Below are positions 7,939 to 16,568 of a stretch of DNA of 64,000 bases, in pieces. The position numbers and the translations under genes were made by a program. The DNA is from an uncultured Eubacterium sp. (lineage in GTDB: Bacteria; Bacillota; Clostridia; Lachnospirales; Lachnospiraceae). Each line of letters begins with the position of its first letter. Positions within the stretch are counted from its first letter, which is position 1. The notes under the pieces were generated by a model, which ran no database searches, was not told where the DNA came from, and saw only the letters and a list, made by a program, of their open reading frames with translations. The stretch lies in assembly GCA_934316845.1 (NCBI GenBank), contig CAKRDZ010000008.1, positions 1 to 64,000 on the forward strand, in the 5' to 3' direction.

Positions 7939-8673
7939 GTGGAAGAGAGAATTGGTTATGTCCATTCTTTGGAAAGTTTCGGTTCTGCGGATGGACCAGG
8001 AGTACGGTATATCATTTTTCTGAGTGGCTGCAACATGCGTTGTCAGTTCTGCCACAATCCGGATACCTGGGACATCAAAGCAGGAAAAGAATACACGGTT
8101 TCTCAATTATTAAAAACTGCAAACAGATACCGTCCTTACTGGGGAAGTGAGGGCGGTATTACTGTGAGCGGTGGAGAACCGTTATTACAGATCGACTTTT
8201 TATTGGAATTATTTCAAAAAGCAAGGGAAATGGGCATTCATACGACCCTGGATACCAGTGGAAATCCCTTTACGACAGAAGAACCATTTTATTCAAAATG
8301 GAAGGAACTGATGAAAGTAACAGATCTGGTCATGTTAGACATCAAGCACATTGATGAAGAACAGCACAAGATCCTGACGGGAAAAACCGGTAAAAATATA
8401 CTGGAGATGGCAAGGCAGATGTCCGATCTGGGGCAGCCGATGTGGATCCGTCATGTATTGGTTCCGGAGCGTAATGATACCGATGAATATCTTCACCGCC
8501 TTGCAGATTTTATCAAGACGTTGAAGACGGTAGAACGGGTAGAGGTTCTTCCCTATCATACGTTGGGCGTGTTTAAATGGGAAAATCTCGGAATCCCTTA
8601 CAAATTAGAAGGAATTGATCCCCCGACCGCGGAGCGCGTGGAGAATGCGAAACGTATTTTGGGGGCTGAATAG
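7939..8673 (+). CDS. pflA: Pyruvate formate-lyase activating enzyme
   Basis: A 244-residue radical SAM enzyme that installs the glycyl radical on PflB. The iron-sulfur site is CNMRCQFC, a CX3CX2C pattern, followed by HNPDTW, which is typical of PFL activases. GGEPLLQ is the SAM-binding motif. There is no extra ferredoxin-like insert, in line with a dedicated PFL activase. Translation starts at GTG behind TTGGAGG. A strong terminator follows the stop. Confidence 0.96.
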   Translation: MEERIGYVHSLESFGSADGPGVRYIIFLSGCNMRCQFCHNPDTWDIKAGKEYTVSQLLKTANRYRPYWGSEGGITVSGGEPLLQIDFLLELFQKAREMGIHTTLDTSGNPFTTEEPFYSKWKELMKVTDLVMLDIKHIDEEQHKILTGKTGKNILEMARQMSDLGQPMWIRHVLVPERNDTDEYLHRLADFIKTLKTVERVEVLPYHTLGVFKWENLGIPYKLEGIDPPTAERVENAKRILGAE

Positions 8674-8683
8674 AGAGGATGAA

Positions 8684-8722
8684 AACTCCCCCTGTGGCAA
8701 AATACCGCAGGGGGAATTCTTT
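8684..8722 (+). terminator. Terminator after pflA
   Basis: A 14 bp stem with two wobble or mismatch positions pairs 8684-8697 with 8705-8718; the core is CCCCCTG/CAGGGGG. It is followed by a short T-rich run. It closes the pfl unit before the TetR-regulated operon. Confidence 0.85.
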
Positions 8723-8750
8723 AATAAGTAAAATTTTTTCAAAAAAAATA

Positions 8751-8779
8751 TTGACCGATGGTCATTTTTGTGATAGACT
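8751..8779 (+). promoter_or_regulatory. Promoter of the MMPL operon
   Basis: TTGACC (8751-8756), a 17 bp spacer and TAGACT (8774-8779). The -35 box overlaps the first of two TGAC-N5-GTCA palindromes, so repressor binding there should block RNA polymerase. Confidence 0.75.
8752..8764. promoter_or_regulatory. Operator 1, TGACC-GAT-GGTCA
   Basis: A perfect palindrome of TGAC-N5-GTCA form over the -35 box. It shares its TGAC/GTCA arms and spacing with a second palindrome 45 bp downstream. The TetR gene at the end of the same operon is the natural candidate regulator. Confidence 0.75.
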
Positions 8780-8795
8780 ACAGGTAACTTAAGAA

Positions 8796-8810
8796 ATGAC
8801 TACTAGTCAT
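8796..8810. promoter_or_regulatory. Operator 2, ATGAC-TACTA-GTCAT
   Basis: A 15 bp near-perfect palindrome just downstream of the expected transcription start. It carries the same TGAC-N5-GTCA core as operator 1. Centre-to-centre distance between the two sites is 45 bp, a little over four helical turns, so both could be bound on similar faces. Confidence 0.75.
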
Positions 8811-8845
8811 TTTTGATAATAAGTATCAAAAGGAGGTTGCCAGTA

Positions 8846-10921
8846 ATGGTTAAGTTTGGAAAGTTTATTACAAAGCACAAATTATTCATTCTTCTTCTTG
8901 GCGTGCTGCTTATCATCCCTGCGATGATCGGTATGGTCAAGACGAGAGTCAATTATGATGTACTTAGTTATCTGCCAGATTCACTTGAAACGGTGTCCGG
9001 TCAGGATATCATGGTAGACGAATTTGGTATGGGGGCATTTTCCATGGTTATCGTGGAAAATATGGATAATAAAGATGTGGTTGCTTTGAAAGAAAAATTA
9101 GAGAAAGTAGATCATGTTGAAAAAATCATCTGGTATGATAGTGTAGCAGATATTTCACTGCCGACCGACATGCTTCCGAATGAATTAAAAGAAGCATTGT
9201 TCAATGGGGATGCGACGATGATGATCGCGTTGTTTGATAATACGACATCGTCCGAGGATACGATGCAGGCAGTCACAGATATGAGAAATATGGTAAAGGA
9301 TCAGGCATTTATCAGTGGTATGTCAGGAATCGTTACCGATATTAAAAATCTGGTACAGGCAGAACTTCCGGTATATATCGTTATTGCAGGTATTCTTGCA
9401 TTGATCGTATTGCTTATCACGATGGAATCAATCGTGACACCGGTATTGTTCCTTTTGTGTATCGGATTAGCCATCCTTTACAATATGGGAACCAATATCT
9501 TTCTGGGACAGATATCCTATATCACACAGGCGTTGACCGCAGTACTTCAGCTTGGTGTTACGATGGATTATTCCATCTTCCTTTTGGAAAGTTATCAGGC
9601 AAACAAAGTAAGATTTGACAATGACAAAGAACGTGCGATGGCACATGCGATCAGCAATACATTCAAATCCGTTGTCGGAAGTTCCATTACGACGGTAGCC
9701 GGATTTGCGGCACTTTGCTTCATGACATTTGCGCTGGGACGTGACCTTGGAATCGTTATGGCAAAAGGAGTTATCATCGGAGTTGTCGTTTGTATCACCT
9801 TGCTGCCATCCTTGATCCTGTTCTTTGATAAATGGATCGATAAGACGACACACCGTGCCATCTTCCCGAATTTCCATAAAACGAGTGCTTTTATCACAAA
9901 GCATCGGATCATTCCATTACTTATTTTTGCGGTGTTGTTTGTTCCGGCATTTTATGGAAATAATCATGTAGAAGTATACTACAATCTGGATCAGGGACTT
10001 CCACAGGATTTGGATTCGGCCATTGCCAATAAAAAACTGGAAGAAAAGTTCAATATGAACAACATGCATATCTTACTCTTGAAAAACGGTCTTACGAGCA
10101 AAGAGAAAAATGATATGAAAAATGAAATTGAAAAAGTAGACGGAGTCAAATGGGTACTCGGTATGAACTCCATTGTGGGAGCCAACGTACCGGATGATAT
10201 GATCCCGGACAAATACCAAGATATGTTGAAAAGTGATAACTGGGAACTGCAGTTTATCTGTTCGGATTATAAGACGGCGACAGACCAGGTTAATGCCCAG
10301 ATTGCTTCCATCAACGATATTGTGAAAAAGTACAGTAAAGATTCGATGGTAATCGGTGAAGCACCACTTACGAAGGACTTGCAGGACGTAACGGATATCG
10401 ACCTTGCAACCGTAAACTATCTGTCAATCGGAGCGATCTTCCTGATCATCTTATTGACATTTAAATCAATCTCACTGCCGGTTATTCTTGTAAGCGTAAT
10501 CGAATTTGCCATCTTCCTCAATATGTCGTTCCCATATTACAGCGGAATCGAACTTCCATTTGTGGCAAGTATCGTTATCGGAACCATTCAGTTAGGAGCG
10601 ACGGTAGATTATGCGATATTAATGACGACAAGATATCATAAAGAGCGTGTCGTAAATCAAAAGACAAAGAAAGAAGCGGTCGAGATCGCACACAAGACTT
10701 CGATGAAATCCATTATTATTAGTGGACTGAGCTTCTTTGCCGTAACCTTTGGTGTATCCGCATACTCAAGTATTGATATGATCAATGCGATCTGTACCTT
10801 GCTTTCAAGAGGAGCCGTGATCAGTACGATCAGTGTAATCCTGATCCTGCCGGCGATGCTTTACCTCTTTGATAAAGTGATCTGCAAGACGACATGGGAT
10901 ATGCGTAAAATCAATTATTAG
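8846..10921 (+). CDS. MMPL/RND-family membrane transporter
   Basis: About 691 residues with the RND layout: one N-terminal membrane helix, an outside loop of about 150 residues, a block of five or six helices, then the same pattern repeated. Motifs such as GVTMDYSIFLLE and its partner GATVDYAILMTTR mark the paired membrane halves of MMPL proteins and carry the conserved Asp expected for proton coupling. Substrate is unknown; lipids, drugs or cell-surface molecules are typical. The ATG at 8846 follows AGGAGG. It heads an operon with a secreted coiled-coil protein and a TetR regulator, a common Clostridial arrangement. Confidence 0.88.
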   Translation: MVKFGKFITKHKLFILLLGVLLIIPAMIGMVKTRVNYDVLSYLPDSLETVSGQDIMVDEFGMGAFSMVIVENMDNKDVVALKEKLEKVDHVEKIIWYDSVADISLPTDMLPNELKEALFNGDATMMIALFDNTTSSEDTMQAVTDMRNMVKDQAFISGMSGIVTDIKNLVQAELPVYIVIAGILALIVLLITMESIVTPVLFLLCIGLAILYNMGTNIFLGQISYITQALTAVLQLGVTMDYSIFLLESYQANKVRFDNDKERAMAHAISNTFKSVVGSSITTVAGFAALCFMTFALGRDLGIVMAKGVIIGVVVCITLLPSLILFFDKWIDKTTHRAIFPNFHKTSAFITKHRIIPLLIFAVLFVPAFYGNNHVEVYYNLDQGLPQDLDSAIANKKLEEKFNMNNMHILLLKNGLTSKEKNDMKNEIEKVDGVKWVLGMNSIVGANVPDDMIPDKYQDMLKSDNWELQFICSDYKTATDQVNAQIASINDIVKKYSKDSMVIGEAPLTKDLQDVTDIDLATVNYLSIGAIFLIILLTFKSISLPVILVSVIEFAIFLNMSFPYYSGIELPFVASIVIGTIQLGATVDYAILMTTRYHKERVVNQKTKKEAVEIAHKTSMKSIIISGLSFFAVTFGVSAYSSIDMINAICTLLSRGAVISTISVILILPAMLYLFDKVICKTTWDMRKINY

Positions 10922-10945
10922 TGAATGATAGAAAGGATGAGCATT

Positions 10946-12931
10946 ATGAATCGAAATAGAAAACTCAATCGTATTAGTAAGACAGTTATTTCCGGACTTT
11001 TGGTGACAAGTCTGGTAGTATCCAATGGTGCCTATGCCAATGCACAGAAAATTTCCAAAAATGAATCCGTATATGTAAATGCCGATGAAAGCGGAGCAAC
11101 GACAAAGATCACCGTTTCCAACTGGTTGAAAAATGCCGGAATTAATGGAACGATCAAAGATGAATCCGATCTGAAAGACATTCATAATGTCAAAGGGGAT
11201 GAGACATTTACCCAGAACGGCGATGATGTACAGTGGAGTGCCGGATCCAATGATATTTATTATCAGGGAACAACAGATAAAGAACTTCCGGTAGGTGTTG
11301 AGATCAAATATGAATTGGACGGAAAAGAAATTGCCGCAAAAGACCTTCTCGGTCAGAGTGGTAAATTGAAAATTACCGTTTCTTATACCAATAAATCAAA
11401 ATCCACACAGACGATCAACGGGGAGAAACAGGAAATGTATACACCGTTTGTAATGGCAACCGGAATCATTCTTCCGGATGACAAATTCAGCAATGTGGAA
11501 GTAGACGACGGAAAGATCATCAACGAAGGTTCCAATAATATTGTTGTCGGATTCGGTATGCCGGGTATGGCGGAGAGTCTGGATCTTGATGAGGATGCCG
11601 CAGATAAACTTCCGGAAGGATTTACGGTAACTGCGGATGTGACAGATTTTTCCATCGGAAATACGATCACATTTGCCAGCCCGAGCATCCTGAGCGATCT
11701 GGAACTGGATGATATCGATGATCTGGATGATCTCGAAAATAAATTGGAAAAATTAGTAGATTCTTCCGAGGATCTTGTAGATGGTTCCAAAAAACTTTCG
11801 GATAAAATGGGCCAGCTGGAAGATAAGTTCGACGATTACCAGGACGGCGAAAAATCTCTGAATAAAGGAATTAAGGATCTGGTAAATGGTGGAACCACAT
11901 TGAAAAAAGGCGTAAAAGAGTATACCGATGGTGTGGACACACTGGCAAAAGGAACACAGAGTTATGTCAACGGAGCAAAACAGATCACGGACGGAAATCA
12001 GAAACTGTATTCTGCCGTAAAAGATATGCCATCTTCTTACAAAGAGTTTTCCGATGGTCTGCAGGCTTATACCAAGGGAGTGGATACTCTTGCGGATGAG
12101 AAGACAGCAAAACAGCTTACCGATGGAGCCGATGCGATTGCAGCAGGAATTGGTACGTTGAATGAGAATCTTGGCAAATTAGAGAGTTCTTATGATAATT
12201 ATAAACTTCTGGCAGATGGATTGAAAGCGCAGGCTGCCCAGATCAGTGATCCGACACAGAAAGCGACGATTCTTGCTTATGTACAGAAATTGGAAGAACT
12301 GTATCAGGGCCAGAAAGCAAGTGTAGGAGCGCTGGTAAGCGCTACAGACAGCAAGAGCACGTTGAAATCCGGTGCAAGCCAGGTGGCTGCCGGTATTAAA
12401 AAAGCGCTGGCAGGAGCACAGACACTTTCGAAAAATTCCGCTTCTCTCCGTGCCGCAGATGAGAAACTGACATCCAGTATCGGTACGTTAACAGCGAGTG
12501 TGAAGAAACTGAGCGACGGAAGTAAGAAACTGAGCAGCAACGACCGCAAATTACTGGCAGGAGCAAAGAAAATCCTGAAAGCAAGCAAATCGGTAAAATC
12601 CGGAAGCGACAAACTGATCAATGGTGCTAACAAACTGAAAAAAGGAAGCAATACACTTCATAAGGCAACCGGTAAAGTTGCGGATGGTATCGGTAAACTT
12701 TCCGATGGGGCAAATGATCTTTACGAAGGAATGGATAAATTCGATCAGAAGGGAATCCAGAAACTGAACAATGTATATGAGGATGATATTAAGACATTGA
12801 AGACCAGACTGGAAAAACTGACCGATATGTCCAAAGATTATACAAACTTCTCCGGACTCAGCAAAGGAATGGACGGAAAGGTGAAGTTCGTCATTGAGAC
12901 GGCAGAAGTAAAGAAAGATGATGAAGAATAA
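10946..12931 (+). CDS. Exported repeat-rich coiled-coil protein, YhgE/Pip-like
   Basis: About 661 residues. A signal peptide covers roughly the first 33 residues (cut near AYANA). Residues about 40-260 form a compact beta-rich domain. Residues about 270-630 carry many degenerate heptad-like repeats of the LxxGxxxL type (for example KKLSDGSKKLSS), the signature seen in YhgE/Pip-like proteins. Unlike full YhgE proteins there is no C-terminal membrane block, so the product looks released or held by the partner transporter. It starts 24 bp after the MMPL gene. A role as an extracytoplasmic partner of that transporter is inference from context. Confidence 0.7.
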   Translation: MNRNRKLNRISKTVISGLLVTSLVVSNGAYANAQKISKNESVYVNADESGATTKITVSNWLKNAGINGTIKDESDLKDIHNVKGDETFTQNGDDVQWSAGSNDIYYQGTTDKELPVGVEIKYELDGKEIAAKDLLGQSGKLKITVSYTNKSKSTQTINGEKQEMYTPFVMATGIILPDDKFSNVEVDDGKIINEGSNNIVVGFGMPGMAESLDLDEDAADKLPEGFTVTADVTDFSIGNTITFASPSILSDLELDDIDDLDDLENKLEKLVDSSEDLVDGSKKLSDKMGQLEDKFDDYQDGEKSLNKGIKDLVNGGTTLKKGVKEYTDGVDTLAKGTQSYVNGAKQITDGNQKLYSAVKDMPSSYKEFSDGLQAYTKGVDTLADEKTAKQLTDGADAIAAGIGTLNENLGKLESSYDNYKLLADGLKAQAAQISDPTQKATILAYVQKLEELYQGQKASVGALVSATDSKSTLKSGASQVAAGIKKALAGAQTLSKNSASLRAADEKLTSSIGTLTASVKKLSDGSKKLSSNDRKLLAGAKKILKASKSVKSGSDKLINGANKLKKGSNTLHKATGKVADGIGKLSDGANDLYEGMDKFDQKGIQKLNNVYEDDIKTLKTRLEKLTDMSKDYTNFSGLSKGMDGKVKFVIETAEVKKDDEE

Positions 12932-12964
12932 AAACCACTTGTGGCAGGAAAGGATGTGAATGAA

Positions 12965-13576
12965 GTGGGCAGACTCGATGAAAAAAAGAAGAAAAAGCGT
13001 GAGGATCTACTCAATGCGACGTATGAGTTGTTTACTTCCAAAGGCGTATTTGACACATCTATTTCGGACATCGTCAAAAAAGCCAATATGGCAAAAGGAA
13101 CATTTTATCTGTATTTCAAAGATAAATATGATATACGGAACGCATTGATCACTAAAAAAGCGGGTGAGCTTTTCACCGTCGCGTATGAGCGGATGTACCG
13201 GAAAAAGTTTTCTTCGCTGGAGGAAACAGTAATCTGTGCGGCAGACGTTATCATTGACCAGCTCAATGAAGATAAGACCCTGCTGGAATTTATTGCTAAA
13301 AATCTCCAATGGGGACTTTTCCATAAGGTTCTTTTGGAGGGCGAAAATGATGTGTCAAAGAGTTTCTTTGACTGGTACACCGAATTGATCGCGACTTCGG
13401 GGCGTAAATTCAAAAATCATGAACTGGTCATTTATATGATCGTGGAATTGATTAATTCGACCTGCTACAATGTGATCCTGCATGAAGAACCGGTAGGGCT
13501 TCCGGAACTCAAAGAAGAACTACACCAGCTGATTCCGGTGATCCTACGGACGCAGGAGATCGTAGAGGCGTCATAG
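12965..13576 (+). CDS. TetR-family transcriptional regulator
   Basis: About 203 residues. The N-terminal helix-turn-helix reads IVKKANMAKGTFYLYFKDK, a textbook TetR recognition region. The C-terminal part is a divergent helical ligand domain. The start is uncertain: GTG codons lie at 12941, 12956 and 12965; the last is best spaced from AGGAAAGG. It follows the coiled-coil gene closely, so it is autoregulated if it binds the two palindromes before the MMPL gene. The ligand is unknown. Confidence 0.88.
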   Translation: MGRLDEKKKKKREDLLNATYELFTSKGVFDTSISDIVKKANMAKGTFYLYFKDKYDIRNALITKKAGELFTVAYERMYRKKFSSLEETVICAADVIIDQLNEDKTLLEFIAKNLQWGLFHKVLLEGENDVSKSFFDWYTELIATSGRKFKNHELVIYMIVELINSTCYNVILHEEPVGLPELKEELHQLIPVILRTQEIVEAS

Positions 13577-13588
13577 AGCGATAATAAG

Positions 13589-13633
13589 AAACCACTTTGC
13601 TGATACAAAATAAAATCAACAAAGTGGTTTTTT
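13589..13633 (+). terminator. Terminator after the tetR gene
   Basis: An 11 bp perfect stem (AAACCACTTTG with CAAAGTGGTTT, 13589-13599 and 13620-13630) followed by a run of six T. It ends the MMPL-coiled-coil-TetR unit. Confidence 0.88.
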
Positions 13634-13656
13634 ACATAATGTTCATTTTGTCATAA

Positions 13657-13685
13657 TTGACTTCTTCCGGTAAATAAACTATAAT
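13657..13685 (+). promoter_or_regulatory. Promoter of the yhfC-like/HD/pseudouridine synthase/RNase H run
   Basis: TTGACT (13657-13662), 17 bp spacer, TATAAT (13680-13685), 39 bp before the first ATG. A near-perfect sigma-A promoter. Confidence 0.88.
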
Positions 13686-13724
13686 AGTCTCTATCAATGA
13701 ATTTGAAAGGCAAGGTTTTAAACT

Positions 13725-14534
13725 ATGATTCCAACGATAAAAATTGTATGTATGATACTGTGTCCTCTGATCGCGCTTGGTGTTCTGGGGATCGCATATT
13801 TGAAAATTCACAAACGTTCCAGCAAATTGGAGACGGGACTGCCGGGAGCACTTGGATACGGCTTTCTCGGATATCTGTGGCAGTATCTGATTTTTTCTTT
13901 TCTGGCAATGTATCTTTTAGCGCTTGTGTTTAAAGGAGTATCCGGGATAGCCCAGGTCGGCGTATCTTTCGGCCTTACGTTTCTGAGTACGGCATTTACG
14001 ATCGCTGCGTTGTACTGGGGGATTTATCTGACAAATGAAAAGAAGCGTTCGATCTACCGAAGTGCGGTGGTAGGGATCGGTTTTGCTCTTGGAAAAGTGG
14101 CATTGGAACTGGTACAGCCATATTTTTACAGTGCCTATGCGTCGATCCGCATCAATGCCGGACAGCTCGGAACAGAAAACGATTATATGAAAGCCATTGA
14201 ACATACAACAATTCCGTCGATGTTAGAGGGAACGTACAAATGTATCCTGATGTTTATCGTCATTATGGCGATCACGTTAATTATGGCAAAATATTATGAA
14301 GAGCGTAAAGTACATCATGCGTGGATCACGGGAGCTGTTATTTATGAGGCCATTATGCTCATCAATCAGATTTTTGTAAATTTTCTTCCAAACGGAATTG
14401 TGCAGAAAAGCGTGGTTTTAGTCGTGCTTACGGTGATCGCAGTGATCTGTGGAAGCGTGGTGTGGCACTGGTTTAAGACAGATGAGATCGAACCGGATCC
14501 GAGAAAAATTTTGTCCATCGGAAAGGAAGTTTAA
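13725..14534 (+). CDS. YhfC-like multi-pass membrane protein
   Basis: A 269-residue protein with about seven hydrophobic segments. The spacing of helices and the region GIGFALGKVALELV resemble the YhfC family, listed as putative intramembrane metalloproteases. Typical members have a GHG-type His/Glu motif at this place; here the His is missing (GFALGK), so metal-dependent peptidase activity is doubtful. The short C-terminal tail is charged and cytoplasmic. It is the first gene of a compact run ending in RNase H. Family assignment is by overall look and is moderate only. Confidence 0.5.
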   Translation: MIPTIKIVCMILCPLIALGVLGIAYLKIHKRSSKLETGLPGALGYGFLGYLWQYLIFSFLAMYLLALVFKGVSGIAQVGVSFGLTFLSTAFTIAALYWGIYLTNEKKRSIYRSAVVGIGFALGKVALELVQPYFYSAYASIRINAGQLGTENDYMKAIEHTTIPSMLEGTYKCILMFIVIMAITLIMAKYYEERKVHHAWITGAVIYEAIMLINQIFVNFLPNGIVQKSVVLVVLTVIAVICGSVVWHWFKTDEIEPDPRKILSIGKEV

Positions 14535-14538
14535 AAGC

Positions 14539-15153
14539 ATGGAAAGACTGGATAAGCAATTTGCTTTTTTTCGTGAGATCGATAAGGAAAAGAAGATTGG
14601 AAGACAGACGTATCTGACGGGGGCAGACCGGAAGGAAAACGATGCGGAACATGCGTGGCATATGGCGATTATGACGTTATTGCTGAGCGAATACGCCAAT
14701 GAGAAAATCGACGTATTAAAAACGGTTTCGATGCTTTTGATCCATGATCTGGTGGAGATCGATGCCGGAGATACATATGCTTATGATGAAGTGGGAAAGG
14801 AAACGCAGCGGGAACGTGAAGTGAAGGCGGCGGACCGCATTTTCTCTATTCTGCCGGAGGAGCAGGGAAAGGCACTGCGTGCGTTGTGGGAAGAATTTGA
14901 GGCAAGAGAGACGCCGGAGGCAAAATTTGCCAGGACGATGGACAACATCCAGCCACTTATGCTGAATGCGGCGACCGATGGCAAAGCGTGGGAAGAACAT
15001 GGCGTACATCTTTCGCAGGTGCTTGGCAGAAATGAACGAACCGCGGAAGGTTCCGAAGTACTCTGGAAGTATGCCTATGAGACATTTATCCGTCCAAATG
15101 TGGAAAAGGGACGATTACAGGAGGACGATGTTGAAGAAGATTCGCTTGGATAA
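14539..15153 (+). CDS. HD-domain hydrolase (YfbR-like nucleotidase family)
   Basis: About 204 residues. The metal ligands of the HD fold are clear: His in EHAWHMA, the HD pair in LLIHDLVEIDAGD, and a later Asp near RTMDNIQPL. This arrangement is that of YfbR-type 5'-nucleotidases and similar phosphohydrolases. The substrate cannot be told from sequence. The ATG lies 4 bp after the stop of the membrane protein gene, and the 3' end overlaps the next gene by 26 bp, so translation is likely coupled. Confidence 0.82.
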   Translation: MERLDKQFAFFREIDKEKKIGRQTYLTGADRKENDAEHAWHMAIMTLLLSEYANEKIDVLKTVSMLLIHDLVEIDAGDTYAYDEVGKETQREREVKAADRIFSILPEEQGKALRALWEEFEARETPEAKFARTMDNIQPLMLNAATDGKAWEEHGVHLSQVLGRNERTAEGSEVLWKYAYETFIRPNVEKGRLQEDDVEEDSLG

Positions 15154-15934
15154 ATATTTATCGGATCATACCGAATTGACGAGAAGTCAGATTAAAAAGA
15201 AGGTGGCATCCGGGCTGGTAAAAGTTCAGGATGCCGTGATCAAAGATGCTGGATATAAGGTGTCGGCAGACGATGTTATCGAGATGGAAGGGCGGAGAAT
15301 CTGTGGGCAGCAGTACCAGTATCTTCTTTTTCATAAACCGGCGGGGATTGTGTCGGCGACAGAGGATGCGGGGGACGAGACGGTGCTGGATGCCGTGCGG
15401 CGTGGCGGTTTTGCCGGTGAGGGCGAAGCTCCGTTTTTAGCAAAAGATCTGTTTCCGATGGGGCGGCTTGACAAGGACACGGAGGGGCTGCTGATCCTGA
15501 CCAATGACGGTGGGATGGCGCACCGGCTTTTGTCTCCGAAGTTTCATGTGGAAAAGACGTATCTGGTGCGACTGGATATCCCGGTAAAGGAAGAAGATGT
15601 CATACGCATGAAAGAGGGCGTAGACATTGGAGAGAGGAAGTTGACGAAGCCGGCAGAGATGAAAATTCTGGCAGAGACAGAATGTCTTCTCACGATCACA
15701 GAAGGAAAATTTCATCAGGTGAAGCGGATGTTCCACCAATTGGGAAAAGAAGTTGTGTATCTGAAACGTGTGGAGATGGCAGGGATCCGGCTGGAGGATT
15801 CGCTGAAAAAGGGACAGTGGCGGCAGATGACGGAAAAAGAAATCGAGAAGTTAAAGGAGCAGGCAGATGGCAAAAAAGAAATATTATGCAGTGAAGAAGG
15901 GAAAGACACCGGGGATATATCTGGCATGGGATGA
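15128..15934 (+). CDS. rsuA: RsuA/RluB-family rRNA pseudouridine synthase
   Basis: About 268 residues. An N-terminal S4 RNA-binding domain (residues about 3-55) is followed by the synthase fold. The catalytic Asp lies in MGRLDKDTEGLL. HKPAGIVSATED is typical of the RsuA branch, which modifies one uridine of 16S rRNA, but the target cannot be proven here. The ATG at 15128 follows a perfect AGGAGG that lies inside the HD gene. The 3' end overlaps the RNase H gene by 68 bp. An unusually long charged C-terminal tail (about 25 residues) comes from that overlap. Confidence 0.88.
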   Translation: MLKKIRLDKYLSDHTELTRSQIKKKVASGLVKVQDAVIKDAGYKVSADDVIEMEGRRICGQQYQYLLFHKPAGIVSATEDAGDETVLDAVRRGGFAGEGEAPFLAKDLFPMGRLDKDTEGLLILTNDGGMAHRLLSPKFHVEKTYLVRLDIPVKEEDVIRMKEGVDIGERKLTKPAEMKILAETECLLTITEGKFHQVKRMFHQLGKEVVYLKRVEMAGIRLEDSLKKGQWRQMTEKEIEKLKEQADGKKEILCSEEGKDTGDISGMG

Positions 15935-16493
15935 CTGTAAGGCGCAGACGGAGGGATATTCCGGCGCGATTTACAAAAGTTTCCAGTCGATAGAGGAGGC
16001 AGAAAATTTTGTGCGGGGAAGCGCAGTTTTTGACGGTGGAAGTTGTGAGGAAGGCGGCGCAGAAGCAGAGCCGGTGGACGACGATACAGCGGTTGCTTAT
16101 GTGGATGGAAGTTACAATGTCACGACCGGCGAGTACAGCTGCGGTGTCGTGTTTTTGTATGAGGGAAAAGAAGAGACGATGGCGCAAAAAGGAGAAGATG
16201 AAGAACTGGCGCAGATGCGGAATGTAGCAGGAGAGATACTGGGGTCACAGCTTGCGATGGAACTTGCGGTCAGGCGCGGCATCCGGAAGATAAAAATTTA
16301 TCATGATTATCAAGGAATCGCCTCGTGGTGCCTGGGGGAATGGAAGACAAATAAAGAGGGAACGAAAGCCTACAAAAAATATTATGATTCGGTGCAGGAC
16401 AAACTGCAGGTGACCTTTGTCAAGGTAAAAGGCCATTCCGGAGACCATTACAACGATATGGCGGACGAGTTGGCGAAGAGCGTAATATTTTAA
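15867..16493 (+). CDS. rnhA: Ribonuclease H1 with N-terminal hybrid-binding domain
   Basis: A 208-residue enzyme that cuts RNA in RNA-DNA hybrids. Residues 1-48 are a viroplasmin/hybrid-binding domain (KKYYAVKKGKTPGIYLAW). The RNase H fold follows with the acidic active site visible as Asp in YVDGSY, Glu in AGEILGS, Asp in YHDYQGI and Asp in YNDMADELA. This domain order is common in Clostridia and in eukaryotic RNase H1. It overlaps the preceding pseudouridine synthase gene, with its RBS AAAGGAG inside that gene. Confidence 0.93.
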   Translation: MAKKKYYAVKKGKTPGIYLAWDDCKAQTEGYSGAIYKSFQSIEEAENFVRGSAVFDGGSCEEGGAEAEPVDDDTAVAYVDGSYNVTTGEYSCGVVFLYEGKEETMAQKGEDEELAQMRNVAGEILGSQLAMELAVRRGIRKIKIYHDYQGIASWCLGEWKTNKEGTKAYKKYYDSVQDKLQVTFVKVKGHSGDHYNDMADELAKSVIF

Positions 16494-16568
16494 CACTTAA
16501 TTCACACTTTTTTGACGTTCTATTCAACTTTTTACGATATGATAGAAATATAAAAGGAAGTGATAGAT

